The translations under genes and the position numbers were made by a program. Of a stretch of 64,000 nucleotides of DNA, positions 21,992 through 30,960 are shown piece after piece (the stretch's first letter is position 1; each line of letters begins with the position of its first letter). The notes beneath the pieces were generated by a model. That model was not told the DNA's origin. It did no database searches and saw only the letters and a list, made by a program, of their open reading frames with translations. Location: assembly GCF_001439845.1 (NCBI RefSeq), contig NZ_JYLO01000006.1:310001-374000 (forward strand), written 5' to 3'. Origin of the DNA: Pseudomonas lactis. GTDB lineage: Bacteria > Pseudomonadota > Gammaproteobacteria > Pseudomonadales > Pseudomonadaceae.

Positions 21992-22098
21992 GGTGAGTAA
22001 CTCCTAAAGTAAAAACGGTGAGCGTACCGGATTCAGGCGGTTATTTCTCGGCAAAGTTCCACTGGGTTTTAAGTCGCCACTGTTTAGGCCATAAGGAT

Positions 22099-22593
22099 TC
22101 AAGGCAGCACAAGGTAGTCGTTGCGCTGCACGATCGGTCGGTGCGCCGCTTGCACCAGGTGGATATAGCGGCCGTCCACCAGGTCGATGGGCAGGCAGTC
22201 GTCGATATCCAGCACCGCGTCGGTGTGGGCCTGGGACCAGTGGGCCAGCATCTGTTGCTTGCCTTTGCGCATGGCCTCCTGTTTGTGATGGGCGACCACC
22301 AGCAGGTAGTGATGGGCTTCGCCGAAGCTATTGGCCTCGTAGCCGCCGAGGTTGATGAAGTACAGGCGCGGCGCGTCGGCGTGGGGGGCCAGGTGGCTCA
22401 GTTCAACCTTCCAGCCGTCGACGCCATCGACGGCCATCCATGAATCGATGTGTACGCCTTTGGGGCTGCCAAACCAGGCGTCGCGTAATTGCGGGTAGGT
22501 GGCTTGCAGGGTGTCGGCCACTGCGAATACCACATCGTGTACTTCGATCCTGGCCCGCGGGTGTTTGCCCCCGAGCATGACGACAAACAGCAT
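22099..22593 (-). CDS. DUF1543 domain protein
   Basis: 164-residue protein that I recognise as DUF1543. It begins MLFVVMLGGKHPRARIEVHDVVF, with a central GKVELSHLAPHADAPRL-like segment and LYFINLGGYEANSFGEAH. No signal peptide or membrane span. The function is unknown. It stands alone between the parvulin gene and a repeat cluster. Confidence 0.8.
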   Translation of the reverse strand: MLFVVMLGGKHPRARIEVHDVVFAVADTLQATYPQLRDAWFGSPKGVHIDSWMAVDGVDGWKVELSHLAPHADAPRLYFINLGGYEANSFGEAHHYLLVVAHHKQEAMRKGKQQMLAHWSQAHTDAVLDIDDCLPIDLVDGRYIHLVQAAHRPIVQRNDYLVLP

Positions 22594-22690
22594 TACCGGT
22601 GTTTCCTGGGGAGTGGTGAGAGGGCAACCATACTGCGATTGAGCTGGTTTGTCCGGTTGGGATGGGGCCTTTGTGTCGCGACGCTGAACC

Positions 22691-22880
22691 TGTGGGAGCT
22701 GGCTTGCCTGCGATGACGACCTGTCAGCCGACGCCTATCGACCTGACACCCCGCGATCCAATTGTGTGAGCTGGCTTGCCTGCGATAGCGGCCTGCCAGC
22801 CGCCATCTATCTACCTGGCACCCCACGATCAACCTGTGGGGGCGGGCTTGCTCGCGAAGGCGGCCTGGCAGGCGACATAG
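22691..22880. repeat. Tandem REP array with exact 72-bp period (composite repeat 1, left part)
   Basis: Three REP units (TGTGGGAGCTGGCTTGCC, TGTGTGAGCTGGCTTGCC, TGTGGGGGCGGGCTTGCT) start at 22691, 22763 and 22835, exactly 72 bp apart and in the same orientation. The spacers are related (CTATC-ACCTG-CACC). The palindromic element at 22881 follows directly. The same layout is seen at 44538 and 59075. Confidence 0.85.
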
Positions 22881-23217
22881 TTGGATTGGGTGCATATCCA
22901 TTGCTGCGGTAACGGCTACTTAGGGTTCCGCCCTGACGGCGGCTCACTTTTGAAAAAAGCGCAAAAGTAAGCAAAACGCTCTTGCCCCACCACTCGGCAC
23001 CTCGCTTAGGCTCGGTGTGCCCGAACGCAGGCTTGAATCCGTGGGCCGCCGCCACGCGCCATCCATGGCGCGGGGCGGCTAACCCGGCGTCCTGCCGGGT
23101 TACCCACGAATTCAAGCCTGCGTTCGGCCAGCGTGGTTTAACGGGGCGCCTGAGATCAAGATCACAAGCAGATCAAGAGCAAGAGCAAGAGCGGCTCGCT
23201 TCGCATCGTGGTTACCG
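22881..23217. repeat. Long palindromic repeat element, copy 1
   Basis: About 337 bp shared with 44656-44942 and 59193-59516, from TTGGATT..CATATCCATT to GCATCGTGGT. It contains CGCCCTGACGGCGGCTCAC and a long dyad: arms 23022-23045 and 23103-23126, 24 bp each, 23 matching. The loop includes further hairpins (ATGGCGCG and AACCCGGC..GCCGGGTT). It is non-coding, 15 bp from the hcp stop codon. Confidence 0.9.
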
Positions 23218-23232
23218 TCTTTACTGCTCGCG

Positions 23233-23748
23233 TTAACCCGTCACTGGGCTCCGCCAGTCATCCGAGCCGGACGTACCGGCGACTTCGTGAGTCCAGATGA
23301 TCTTGCGATAGGTGAAGTGCACATCCTCCAGATGGGTGAAGTGGGCGTTGTCTGGGGCCTGGCAGTTGGGCATGCGCGATTGGATGTCGACGATGGTGGC
23401 GCCTTCCAATTCAATCGTGAAGTAATGCTCCTGGGTTCCGGCCGAGGAGGTGCGTAGCCATTCGAGGCGGCAGGACACTTCTTCGCCGGTGGTCAGGGCG
23501 CTGAACAGCAAGGGTGAGGATTTATCGAAAACCTTGCTGATCATCAGCGGTTTATGCACGCGCTGACCGGTCGGCTGGCCCGACTGCGGGTCGCGGGGAA
23601 TGATTACCTGATGAGCAAACGCCTGCACCAGAATCTGGTCCTCATGGCCTTCCTGATAAATGTTGCCTACCGAGTCCTGGGTAAATGTGCCTGCCGTAAT
23701 CAAACCTTGTTTGACACCGGTGATGGAGAGGTACGCGGGTGTGGGCAT
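23233..23748 (-). CDS. hcp: Type VI secretion tube protein Hcp (TssD)
   Basis: 171-residue Hcp-family protein. It begins MPTPAYLSITGVKQGLI, with GNIYQEGHEDQILVQAFAHQV and KVFDKSSPLLFSAL, and ends with the long Hcp C-terminal strand region. Hcp hexamers stack into the tube expelled by the sheath and can carry effectors. ATG 23748 after AAGGAAA is preferred to the upstream frame from 23850. It is divergent from tssA, an arrangement suited to co-regulation of tube and apparatus. Confidence 0.92.
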   Translation of the reverse strand: MPTPAYLSITGVKQGLITAGTFTQDSVGNIYQEGHEDQILVQAFAHQVIIPRDPQSGQPTGQRVHKPLMISKVFDKSSPLLFSALTTGEEVSCRLEWLRTSSAGTQEHYFTIELEGATIVDIQSRMPNCQAPDNAHFTHLEDVHFTYRKIIWTHEVAGTSGSDDWRSPVTG

Positions 23749-24192
23749 GACGGGTTTCCTTGCCTGTTTGAGTAGGTATTGCCGGGCAGCGAGAGCGCTG
23801 ACCGGGCAGGTTCCTATAACAAGAAGCGTGCCTGAAAGTGTGAGGCTCAATGAAATAAGGGCGAAAAATACTCAGCATCCTTTATTGAGCATTTGCTGTA
23901 GTGCTGTGGGTGGTTTTTAGTGTCATTAGTTGCACAGATATGCGCATTTAGTTGCTCATGTCATATGTTTGGCAAATGCATGGTTTTAGGCTGTGGATGA
24001 TGGGTGTCGCTTGGGTTGGCTGCGCAAATAGCTGCGCAGGCCGTTATTTTCAAGTGGTGTAGGATGTTTCTTAAGTTTCGTTCTGTTGCTTGCTGATTGT
24101 TTTTTTCGTGACTAAGGTTCGCTCACTTCAATGTGTTTTGAGCGGAAGTTCAAGGGCGGTTTAACAATGATGTTAATTTTGCCTACTTTGCC
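23749..24192. promoter_or_regulatory. AT-rich divergent region between hcp and tssA
   Basis: About 440 bp, visibly more AT-rich than its surroundings. Two direct repeats TTAGTTGC start 22 bp apart (23926 and 23948), and two TGCGCA palindromes start 12 bp apart (24021 and 24033). These are possible activator sites. I looked for GG-N10-GC sigma-54 elements towards both genes and found none convincing, although the cluster encodes a sigma-54 activator. Confidence 0.5.
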
Positions 24193-25761
24193 TTGGATGG
24201 TTGTGTGCAGCCCAAAATCGTTTATTCAGAACAGCAATATGCCTATTACTTAGAACTTGCACGGACAGCGTGCTCGCCAAGCAGTTTTGTTGGCAGTGAT
24301 ATGCGCTATTCAAGTGAGTTTGAAGTGCTGGAAACCGAGCTGGGCAAGGCGCACTCCATTCATGGTGCGGGCCTGCCGGATTGGCAGAAGATCAGCGAAA
24401 TCAGCGAGTGCATTCTGCGTGAGCATTCCAAGGATCTGCGCGTCCTCGTTTGGTTGATTTGGGCCCTGTACCAGCGTGATTCATTTGCTGGGTTGCTGGC
24501 GGGGCTCGGTGTGTTGCGTGAACTCTGCGAGCATCATTGGGCGCAGGTCTATCCCGTTAAGCTGCGTACCCGCATTGCGGCGTTTGGCTGGTTGGTGTCG
24601 CGCCTTGAACAAGCGTGTGCGCACAACGTCCCGCTGGAGGATCAACGACCTTTATGCCAAGCGCTGCTGGAACACCTGGAATGTCTTGATCGGCTATGGG
24701 GCGAACAGCTTGGTAGCGAGGCGCCGTTGCTATTGCCGGTTCGCCGGCAGCTGTCGGCGCGTTTGGCCCAGGCTACAGCCGAACCTGGCGGCGTCGCGGG
24801 CGTCATTGCCCAGGTCAAGCCAGCGCCAACTCCGCGGCTAGAGCCCGAGCAACCGCTCAATAACGAAAAAGATGCGCACAAACGGCTGCGCGCATTGCAG
24901 GAGCAGGCTCGGCCTTTGTGTGCCTGGTGGTTGCGTGAGGATGCCACCGACCCGCGTGCCTTGCGCCTGGGCCGAACCCTGGCCTGGCTGATGCTCGTCA
25001 ATTATCCCGACGCCAATAGTGAGCGGGTGACGGCGCTGCGCCCATTGGCTGGCGACAAGCGCAAGCGCTATCAAGACCGCTTCAGCCAAGGCCATTACGC
25101 CGATCTGTTGCTTGAACTTGAGGTCAGCCTGGCCGGTGCGATGTTCTGGTTCGACGGGTTGCGCATGGTCTGGGAGTGCCTGGAGGCCTTGCACGCAGAG
25201 CTGGCCATGACCGAACTGGAAATGCAATTCGCTCTGCTGCTGCATCGCCTGCCGAACCTGCCTGAGTATAGGTTCGAGGACGGCACGCCCTTTGCCGACC
25301 CCGCGACAGGTGAGTGGATCGCGCTTCATGTGATGCGTCACGTACACAAGCCCGAGCCCTCCAGGGTTGTCGTCGACAGCCTCGCCCAGCCTTGGGAAGC
25401 GGCGTTGCAAGCGGTGATGCCCTGCCTGCGCAAGGACGGCCTCAAGGCTGCGGTGGGTGTGTTCAAGCAAGGGCTGCGGGCGGCGTGCGGTGATCGAGCG
25501 CGCTTTCATTGGCACCTGGCGCTGGCCAGGTTGTGTGTGGCGGCCGGCAAGCATGACCTGGCCAGGATCCAGTTGGAACAACTCGACCTGCAGTTACAGC
25601 GCACGGGCCTGGAAAATTGGGAGCCGGAGTTGGCCGTGCAAGTCGGCCAGCTCCTGTATCGCTGCTACGACCTGGTGCCACAAAGCCAAACCGTACAAGA
25701 CGCAAAAGACACCCTGCATCGCCGGTTGTGCCATTTCGACCTGGAAGCAGTACTTGAATAG
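24193..25761 (+). CDS. tssA: Type VI secretion protein TssA
   Basis: 522 residues from a TTG at 24193; a GTG at 24205 is also in frame and neither has a clear ribosome site, so the start is uncertain. The ImpA-type N-terminal domain covers about 30-200 (GAGLPDWQKISEISECIL, LRVLVWLIWALYQ), and the C-terminal TssA region includes ARFHWHLALARLCVAAGKHDLARIQ split over helices. TssA primes sheath-tube polymerisation at the baseplate and membrane complex. First gene of the long T6SS operon. Confidence 0.88.
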   Translation: MDGCVQPKIVYSEQQYAYYLELARTACSPSSFVGSDMRYSSEFEVLETELGKAHSIHGAGLPDWQKISEISECILREHSKDLRVLVWLIWALYQRDSFAGLLAGLGVLRELCEHHWAQVYPVKLRTRIAAFGWLVSRLEQACAHNVPLEDQRPLCQALLEHLECLDRLWGEQLGSEAPLLLPVRRQLSARLAQATAEPGGVAGVIAQVKPAPTPRLEPEQPLNNEKDAHKRLRALQEQARPLCAWWLREDATDPRALRLGRTLAWLMLVNYPDANSERVTALRPLAGDKRKRYQDRFSQGHYADLLLELEVSLAGAMFWFDGLRMVWECLEALHAELAMTELEMQFALLLHRLPNLPEYRFEDGTPFADPATGEWIALHVMRHVHKPEPSRVVVDSLAQPWEAALQAVMPCLRKDGLKAAVGVFKQGLRAACGDRARFHWHLALARLCVAAGKHDLARIQLEQLDLQLQRTGLENWEPELAVQVGQLLYRCYDLVPQSQTVQDAKDTLHRRLCHFDLEAVLE

Positions 25762-25786
25762 TGCCTCATCAAAAAGGAAAAGCACC

Positions 25787-26284
25787 ATGGCCAAAGACGG
25801 TTCGGTAGCCCCAAAGGAACGTATCAACATTACCTTCAAACCCGCCGTCGGTAGCGCTCAGGAAGACGTCGAACTGCCGTTGAAGCTGCTGGTGCTGGGA
25901 GATTTTTCCCTGCGCACGGACCCGCGCAAACTTGAGGATCGCAAGCCCATCGGCATCGACAAGCACACCTTTGACGAGGTGTTGGCAAAGCAAGCATTGA
26001 GCCTGACGCTGAGCGTGCCCAACCGCCTCCAGGAGGCAGCCGACGTGGAAGAGTTGCCGGTCCAGGTGCGGATCAACACGATGAAGGACTTCAACCCCGC
26101 GAACCTGGTGGAGCAGATCCCGCAATTGCAAAAGCTGATGGCTTTGCGTGAGGCGTTGGTGGCGCTCAAGGGCCCGCTGGGTAATACGCCCAGCTTTCGC
26201 AACGCTATCGAGCGGACGCTGGCCAATGGCGACTCGCGCGCACGAGTGCTCGCCGAATTGGGGCTGGATAGGCCCCAAGCCTGA
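25787..26284 (+). CDS. tssB: Type VI secretion contractile sheath small subunit TssB
   Basis: 165-residue TssB/VipA. It begins MAKDGSVAPKERINITFKP, with PLKLLVLGDFSLR and MKDFNPANLVEQIPQLQKLM, which are family hallmarks. It co-assembles with TssC into the contractile sheath. AAAAAGGAAAAG precedes ATG 25787. The next gene is tssC, 27 bp away. Confidence 0.95.
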   Translation: MAKDGSVAPKERINITFKPAVGSAQEDVELPLKLLVLGDFSLRTDPRKLEDRKPIGIDKHTFDEVLAKQALSLTLSVPNRLQEAADVEELPVQVRINTMKDFNPANLVEQIPQLQKLMALREALVALKGPLGNTPSFRNAIERTLANGDSRARVLAELGLDRPQA

Positions 26285-26311
26285 CATTTTCAGTAAAAGG
26301 ACACTGACACC

Positions 26312-27790
26312 ATGACCACCATTCAACACGGCACGCAACCCATACAGGTTATCGAAGGCGGTAGCATCCTCGATAACATCATTTCCCAGACATTGCTCAG
26401 CGCCGACGACGAGGCTTATGGCATCGCCAAGCGCGGGGTGTCGGCGTTTATCGCAGAGCTGGTCAAGCCACATAATTGTGACGAACCGGTAAAAAAACGC
26501 CTGGTCGACCGGATGATCGCCGAGATCGATACCAAGCTCAGCGAGCAAATGGATGAGATTCTTCACCACCCGGAGTTCCAGGCACTGGAGGCTTCGTGGC
26601 GAGGCTTGCAGTTGCTGGTTGATCGCACCGATTTTCGCGAGAACATCAAGATCGAGCTGTTGAATGTCTCGCGCCAGGACCTGCTGGATGATTTTGAAGA
26701 CTCCTCGGAAATTACCCAGTCCGGGTTGTACAAACACGTCTATAGCGCCGAATACGGCCAGTTTGGCGGCCAGCCGGTGGGCGCGATCATTGCCAACTAC
26801 TTTCTTTCGCCCAGTGCACCCGATGTGAAACTGATGCAATACGCATCCAGCGTCGCCGGCATGGCCCACGCACCCTTTATCGCTGCGGCGGGGCCGAGTT
26901 TCTTCGGCTTGGAAAGCTTCACCGGGTTGCCCGACCTGAAGGATCTGCGGGACCATTTCGAAGGCCCGCAGTTTGCCAAATGGCAAAGTTTCCGGCAGAG
27001 CGAAGACGCCCGATATATTGGCCTTACCGTACCGCGCTTTCTGCTGCGCACCCCGTATGACCCCCTTGAGTGCCCGGTCAAGACCTTCGCCTACCAGGAG
27101 AATGTGGTTAACAGCCACGAGCATTACTTGTGGGGCAATACCGCCTACGCCTTCGCCACTCGCCTGACCGATAGCTTTGCGCGCTTTCGCTGGTGCCCCA
27201 ACATCATTGGCCCGCAAAGCGGCGGGGCGGTCGAAGACCTTCCGCTGCATCACTTCCAGAGCATGGGCGAGATCGAAACCAAGATTCCTACGGAGGTGCT
27301 GATTTCGGACCGGCGTGAGTACGAGCTGGCACAAGAAGGTTTCATCGCCTTGACCATGCGCAAGGGCAGCGACAACGCAGCGTTTTTTTCCGCCAGCTCC
27401 GTGCAGAAGCCCAAATCCTTTGGCATCAGTGAGGAGGGCCGGGCGGCAGAGCTCAATTACCGCTTGGGCACTCAATTGCCCTACATGATGGTGGTCAACC
27501 GCCTGGCTCATTACCTCAAGGTGCTGCAACGGGAGCAGTTGGGCGCATGGAAAGAGCGCACGGACCTGGAGTTGGAACTCAACAAATGGGTTCGCCAATA
27601 CGTCGCGGACCAGGAAAACCCCAGCGCCGAGGTGCGTGGGCGTCGCCCCTTGCGTGCCGCGCGCATTGTGGTCAGCGATGTCGAGGGAGAGCCTGGCTGG
27701 TATCGGGTCAACGTCACGGTACGCCCGCATTTCAAATACATGGGGGCAGACTTCACGTTGTCCCTGGTCGGCAAGCTCGATAAAGAATGA
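26312..27790 (+). CDS. tssC: Type VI secretion contractile sheath large subunit TssC
   Basis: 492-residue TssC/VipB. Conserved segments include FQALEASWRGLQLLVDRT, EYGQFGGQPVGAIIANY and FAYQENVVNSHEHYLWGN. It forms the outer sheath with TssB; contraction drives the Hcp tube. Length is normal. The stop overlaps the tssE start (ATGA at 27787). Confidence 0.95.
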   Translation: MTTIQHGTQPIQVIEGGSILDNIISQTLLSADDEAYGIAKRGVSAFIAELVKPHNCDEPVKKRLVDRMIAEIDTKLSEQMDEILHHPEFQALEASWRGLQLLVDRTDFRENIKIELLNVSRQDLLDDFEDSSEITQSGLYKHVYSAEYGQFGGQPVGAIIANYFLSPSAPDVKLMQYASSVAGMAHAPFIAAAGPSFFGLESFTGLPDLKDLRDHFEGPQFAKWQSFRQSEDARYIGLTVPRFLLRTPYDPLECPVKTFAYQENVVNSHEHYLWGNTAYAFATRLTDSFARFRWCPNIIGPQSGGAVEDLPLHHFQSMGEIETKIPTEVLISDRREYELAQEGFIALTMRKGSDNAAFFSASSVQKPKSFGISEEGRAAELNYRLGTQLPYMMVVNRLAHYLKVLQREQLGAWKERTDLELELNKWVRQYVADQENPSAEVRGRRPLRAARIVVSDVEGEPGWYRVNVTVRPHFKYMGADFTLSLVGKLDKE

Positions 27791-28206
27791 GCAGAGGCCA
27801 GGGCATGCTTGAGCACAACAGCCTTTTCGAACGCCTTGAGCGTGGTGCGTCTAACCCGGGCGCCGCCGTGGCGTCCATCGCCGCACATTTGGGGAAAATG
27901 CTCAGCACTCGTGCGGGCAGTGTCCGGACGCTGCCTGATTATGGCTTGCCTGACCTCAATGACATGCGGCTCAGCTTGCATGAATCCTTGAGTCAGTCGC
28001 GCCTGCATATCGAACGGTTTATCCAGGCCTATGAGCCGCGGCTGACGAATGTACGTGTCAGGCTGCTGCCGGTTGTGCGTGACTCCTTGTCCCTGGCATT
28101 CGCCATTGAGGCTGAGCGGATGATTGAGGGTGCCCTGCATCCTGTGGTGTTCCACGCGCGCCTTATCGATACCGGGCGGGTTGAGGTCTGTGCCGATGAC
28201 GCTTAA
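27787..28206 (+). CDS. tssE: Type VI secretion baseplate protein TssE (gp25-like)
   Basis: 139-residue TssE, homologous to T4 gp25. It has LFERLERGA near the start, VRTLPDYGLPDLND in the middle and the ESLSQSRLHIERFIQAYEPR region. It is a baseplate wedge component that nucleates the sheath. The start overlaps tssC; an alternative ATG at 27805 exists. Its end overlaps the tssF start at 28196. Confidence 0.92.
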   Translation: MSRGQGMLEHNSLFERLERGASNPGAAVASIAAHLGKMLSTRAGSVRTLPDYGLPDLNDMRLSLHESLSQSRLHIERFIQAYEPRLTNVRVRLLPVVRDSLSLAFAIEAERMIEGALHPVVFHARLIDTGRVEVCADDA

Positions 28207-29983
28207 CCGTTATTTTCAAAGTGAACTCAGCGCGCTGCGCCAACTGGGGCGGCGTTTTTCCGAACGTAATCCCGCCCTGGCGCCGTTTCTTGGCGAAGCC
28301 GGCCAGGACCCGGATGTCGAGCGCTTGCTGGAGGGCTTCGCATTCCTGACCGGGCGCCTGCGCCAGAAGCTGGATGACGAACTGCCGGAGTTGACGCACT
28401 CATTGATGCACCTGCTCTGGCCCCATTACATGCGGCCGATACCGGCCTTCAGCATCCTGCAATTCGACCCGTTGAAACGTGCCGGCCCCAGCGTTCGGGT
28501 GGCTCGGGACACTGCTGTGCAAAGCGCCCCCATCCAAGGAGAGCGTTGCCGGTTCCGCACCTGCTATGCCACCGACGTCATGCCGTTGCAGCTCAACGGC
28601 CTGGAATACAGATGCCAGGGCGAAGGGGCCTGGTTGGACTTGCGCCTGCGCATGAGTGTCGACGGCAGCTTCAGTGAGTTGATATTCGATTCGCTGCGAC
28701 TGCACCTGGCCGGTGACCATTACATCAGTCAGGGACTGTATCTGAGCCTATTGCGGCACCTGGAGGGCATCAGCCTGCAGCTCGTGGATCACGATGGTCT
28801 GCCGATCAACGCCGGCGATGGTCAACCCGTGACGCTGCGGCTCAATGCCAACCACGTCCGGCCGGTGGGGTTTGCCCCGGAGCAGGCGTTGATTCCTTAT
28901 CCGCAGAACACCCTGGAGGGTTATCGGCACCTGCAGGAGTACTTCGCGTTTCCCGAGAAGTACCTGTTTGTCGATGTCGAAGGCCTGGACGTGTTGCACA
29001 CGTTGTCTCACGAGTTGCTCCGGCAGGCGCACGGCCTGGTGATGCGTTTCGAACTTCGCACCCAGGGCCGTGAGCCCCTGCGTCCTACCCTGGATAACGT
29101 GAAGCTGTATTGCACGCCCATCGTCAACCTGTTTACCCAGGATGCCGTTCCCATTCGCCTGGACGGTAAACAGGACGAGTACCTCCTGGTGCCTGGGGAA
29201 TACACGCCGGGCAATGCCAGCGTGTTTTCCGTGGATAAGGTCACCGGCTGGCGCCCCGGTGGTTTGGGCTATCAAACCTACGTGCCGTTCGAGTCGTTTG
29301 AACATGATTGCAACACTGAGCCTTTGGCGGCACCGCCCAGCTACAGCATTCGCCAACGTTCGTCGGTCCAACATGCCGGGCTCGACACCTGGATGGGGTT
29401 CGGCAATCGCCGCGAACAGGGCCAGGAAACCCTGTCGGTTGAACTGACCTGCACCAATTGCAATCTGCCACGGCAATTACGTGCAGGCGACATCAACCAG
29501 CCCGGCGAACAGACACCGGAGTCGTTGACGTTCCGCAATATCACCGCGCCAACGGCGAGCTACGCGCCGCCCCTGGACCAGAATTTTCTGTGGAAGCTCA
29601 TCAGCAACATGTCGCTCAACTATTTGTCGTTGACCGATATCAACGCCTTGAGAGTGATTCTCGAAACCTACGACCTGCCGCGTTATTACGATCGCCAGGC
29701 GCTGAAGGTCAGCCAGAAAAGACTGGGGGCGTTGCGCGCTATCTGTCATGAGGCGATTGATCGCCTGCATCGTGGGTTGCCCGTGCGAGGTGTGCGGGTC
29801 GATCTGACCGTCGATTCCCAGGGCTTTGTCGGTCAGGGCGACTTGTTTGTATTCGCTTCGGTCCTCAATCAGTTCTTTGCGCTTTATGCCAGCCTCAATT
29901 CCCATCACGAGTTGCGTGTCATCAGCACACAAGGAGACGTGTATCTATGGCCATCCCGGATCGGGCAGCAACCCCTGCTCTGA
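28196..29983 (+). CDS. tssF: Type VI secretion baseplate protein TssF
   Basis: 595-residue TssF (VasA/ImpG). It begins MTLNRYFQSELSALRQLGRRF and includes DPDVERLLEGFAFLTGRLRQ and LTHSLMHLLWPHYMRPIP, all family signatures. ATG 28196 lies inside the tssE 3' end and is preferred to the longer frame from 28124. It builds the baseplate wedge with TssG and TssE. Confidence 0.94.
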   Translation: MTLNRYFQSELSALRQLGRRFSERNPALAPFLGEAGQDPDVERLLEGFAFLTGRLRQKLDDELPELTHSLMHLLWPHYMRPIPAFSILQFDPLKRAGPSVRVARDTAVQSAPIQGERCRFRTCYATDVMPLQLNGLEYRCQGEGAWLDLRLRMSVDGSFSELIFDSLRLHLAGDHYISQGLYLSLLRHLEGISLQLVDHDGLPINAGDGQPVTLRLNANHVRPVGFAPEQALIPYPQNTLEGYRHLQEYFAFPEKYLFVDVEGLDVLHTLSHELLRQAHGLVMRFELRTQGREPLRPTLDNVKLYCTPIVNLFTQDAVPIRLDGKQDEYLLVPGEYTPGNASVFSVDKVTGWRPGGLGYQTYVPFESFEHDCNTEPLAAPPSYSIRQRSSVQHAGLDTWMGFGNRREQGQETLSVELTCTNCNLPRQLRAGDINQPGEQTPESLTFRNITAPTASYAPPLDQNFLWKLISNMSLNYLSLTDINALRVILETYDLPRYYDRQALKVSQKRLGALRAICHEAIDRLHRGLPVRGVRVDLTVDSQGFVGQGDLFVFASVLNQFFALYASLNSHHELRVISTQGDVYLWPSRIGQQPLL

Positions 29984-30954
29984 ATCAACTTTGCCGGGGT
30001 ATCCGTGAATACACGCTGTTCCAGGCGGTTTTGCAGGTCACCGAGCGATTGCGTGAGGCTCATCCGCTGCTGGATGAGGACGCGCTGTACGACCAGTTGG
30101 AGTTCCAGGCCAACCCTGGCTTGGGGTTTGCCGCGCACGATATTGACCGAGTGGAGTTCTTTATGGAACACGGGCATTTGCGCGCACGCCTGCGTCTCAA
30201 TGTGCTGGGGTTATTTGGCGCCGGGTCCCCACTGCCTGCGTTTTATGGTGAGCAGGCATTTGCCGAACAGCCGGGTGGCAACCCGACTCGAGACTTCCTC
30301 GATCTGTTCCATCATCGCCTGCACCGGCTGATGCTCCCGATCTGGCGCAAATACCGCTATCGGGCGTGTTTCCGGGCAGGCGCCAATGACGGTTTTTCCG
30401 AGCAGATGTTTGCCCTGACGGGGCTCGGTGGTGCCGCGATCCGTGGCGCTTGCCAGCTCGATTGCAAGCGCTTGCTGCCCTACCTGGGCCTGCTGAGTGT
30501 GCGTGTGCACTCGGCGGCGTTGATCGAGTCGGTCCTGCGTTACTACTTCAAGCACGACGCGTTGTTTATCGAGCAGTGGGTTGAACGCCAGGTCGAGGTC
30601 AGCCAGGTACAGCGCAATGACCTGGGACGGGCCAACAGTGTGCTTGGCGAGGACCTGGTGCTGGGGCGCCGCGTCGCTGACCGCAGTGGCAAGTTCACGG
30701 TGCATGTCCGCGCGTTGGGGTGGCAGCGTTTTCACGACTTCCTGCCCACGGGAAAGGCCTGTCAGCCGCTGCGCTCGCTGGTGCGCCTGACCCTGCGCGA
30801 TCCATTGGAATACGACCTGCGTCTGGTAATGGCACAGGGTCAGATCAGAGCCCTGCACATTGGCGAAAACACGATTTGCCGCTTGGGCTGGACCACCTGG
30901 TTGGGGCGCGAGCGGGCCGATGGCGTCGTCACGCTAACCGGCAATTTTCATTAG
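29947..30954 (+). CDS. tssG: Type VI secretion baseplate protein TssG
   Basis: 335-residue TssG (VasB/ImpH). It contains FFQAV-type entry YTLFQAVLQV, ARLRLNVLGLFGAGSPLP, FLDLFHHRLHRLMLPIWRKYR and the C-terminal RLGWTTWLG. The start overlaps tssF by 37 bp. The stop at 30954 is only 6 bp from the next gene, sfa. In HSI-II clusters clpV normally sits at this junction and it is missing here. Confidence 0.94.
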   Translation: MAIPDRAATPALNQLCRGIREYTLFQAVLQVTERLREAHPLLDEDALYDQLEFQANPGLGFAAHDIDRVEFFMEHGHLRARLRLNVLGLFGAGSPLPAFYGEQAFAEQPGGNPTRDFLDLFHHRLHRLMLPIWRKYRYRACFRAGANDGFSEQMFALTGLGGAAIRGACQLDCKRLLPYLGLLSVRVHSAALIESVLRYYFKHDALFIEQWVERQVEVSQVQRNDLGRANSVLGEDLVLGRRVADRSGKFTVHVRALGWQRFHDFLPTGKACQPLRSLVRLTLRDPLEYDLRLVMAQGQIRALHIGENTICRLGWTTWLGRERADGVVTLTGNFH

Positions 30955-30960
30955 GGATGA

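Noticed and set aside
22691..22880. CRISPR-like periodic repeats
   Set aside because: The 72-bp periodicity comes from REP units with related spacers; repeats are imperfect and no cas genes are present.
22807..23236. Short frames inside the long palindromic elements
   Set aside because: They recur in all repeat copies, lack ribosome sites and follow the dyads; non-coding repeat.
24142..24209. GG-N10-GC matches before and at the tssA start as sigma-54 promoters
   Set aside because: Only the GG and GC agree; the TGGCAC and TTGC flanks do not, and one match lies inside the coding region.
25769..27730. 653-codon minus-strand frame across tssB and tssC
   Set aside because: Both T6SS sheath genes are unmistakable on the plus strand; the frame has no recognisable domain.
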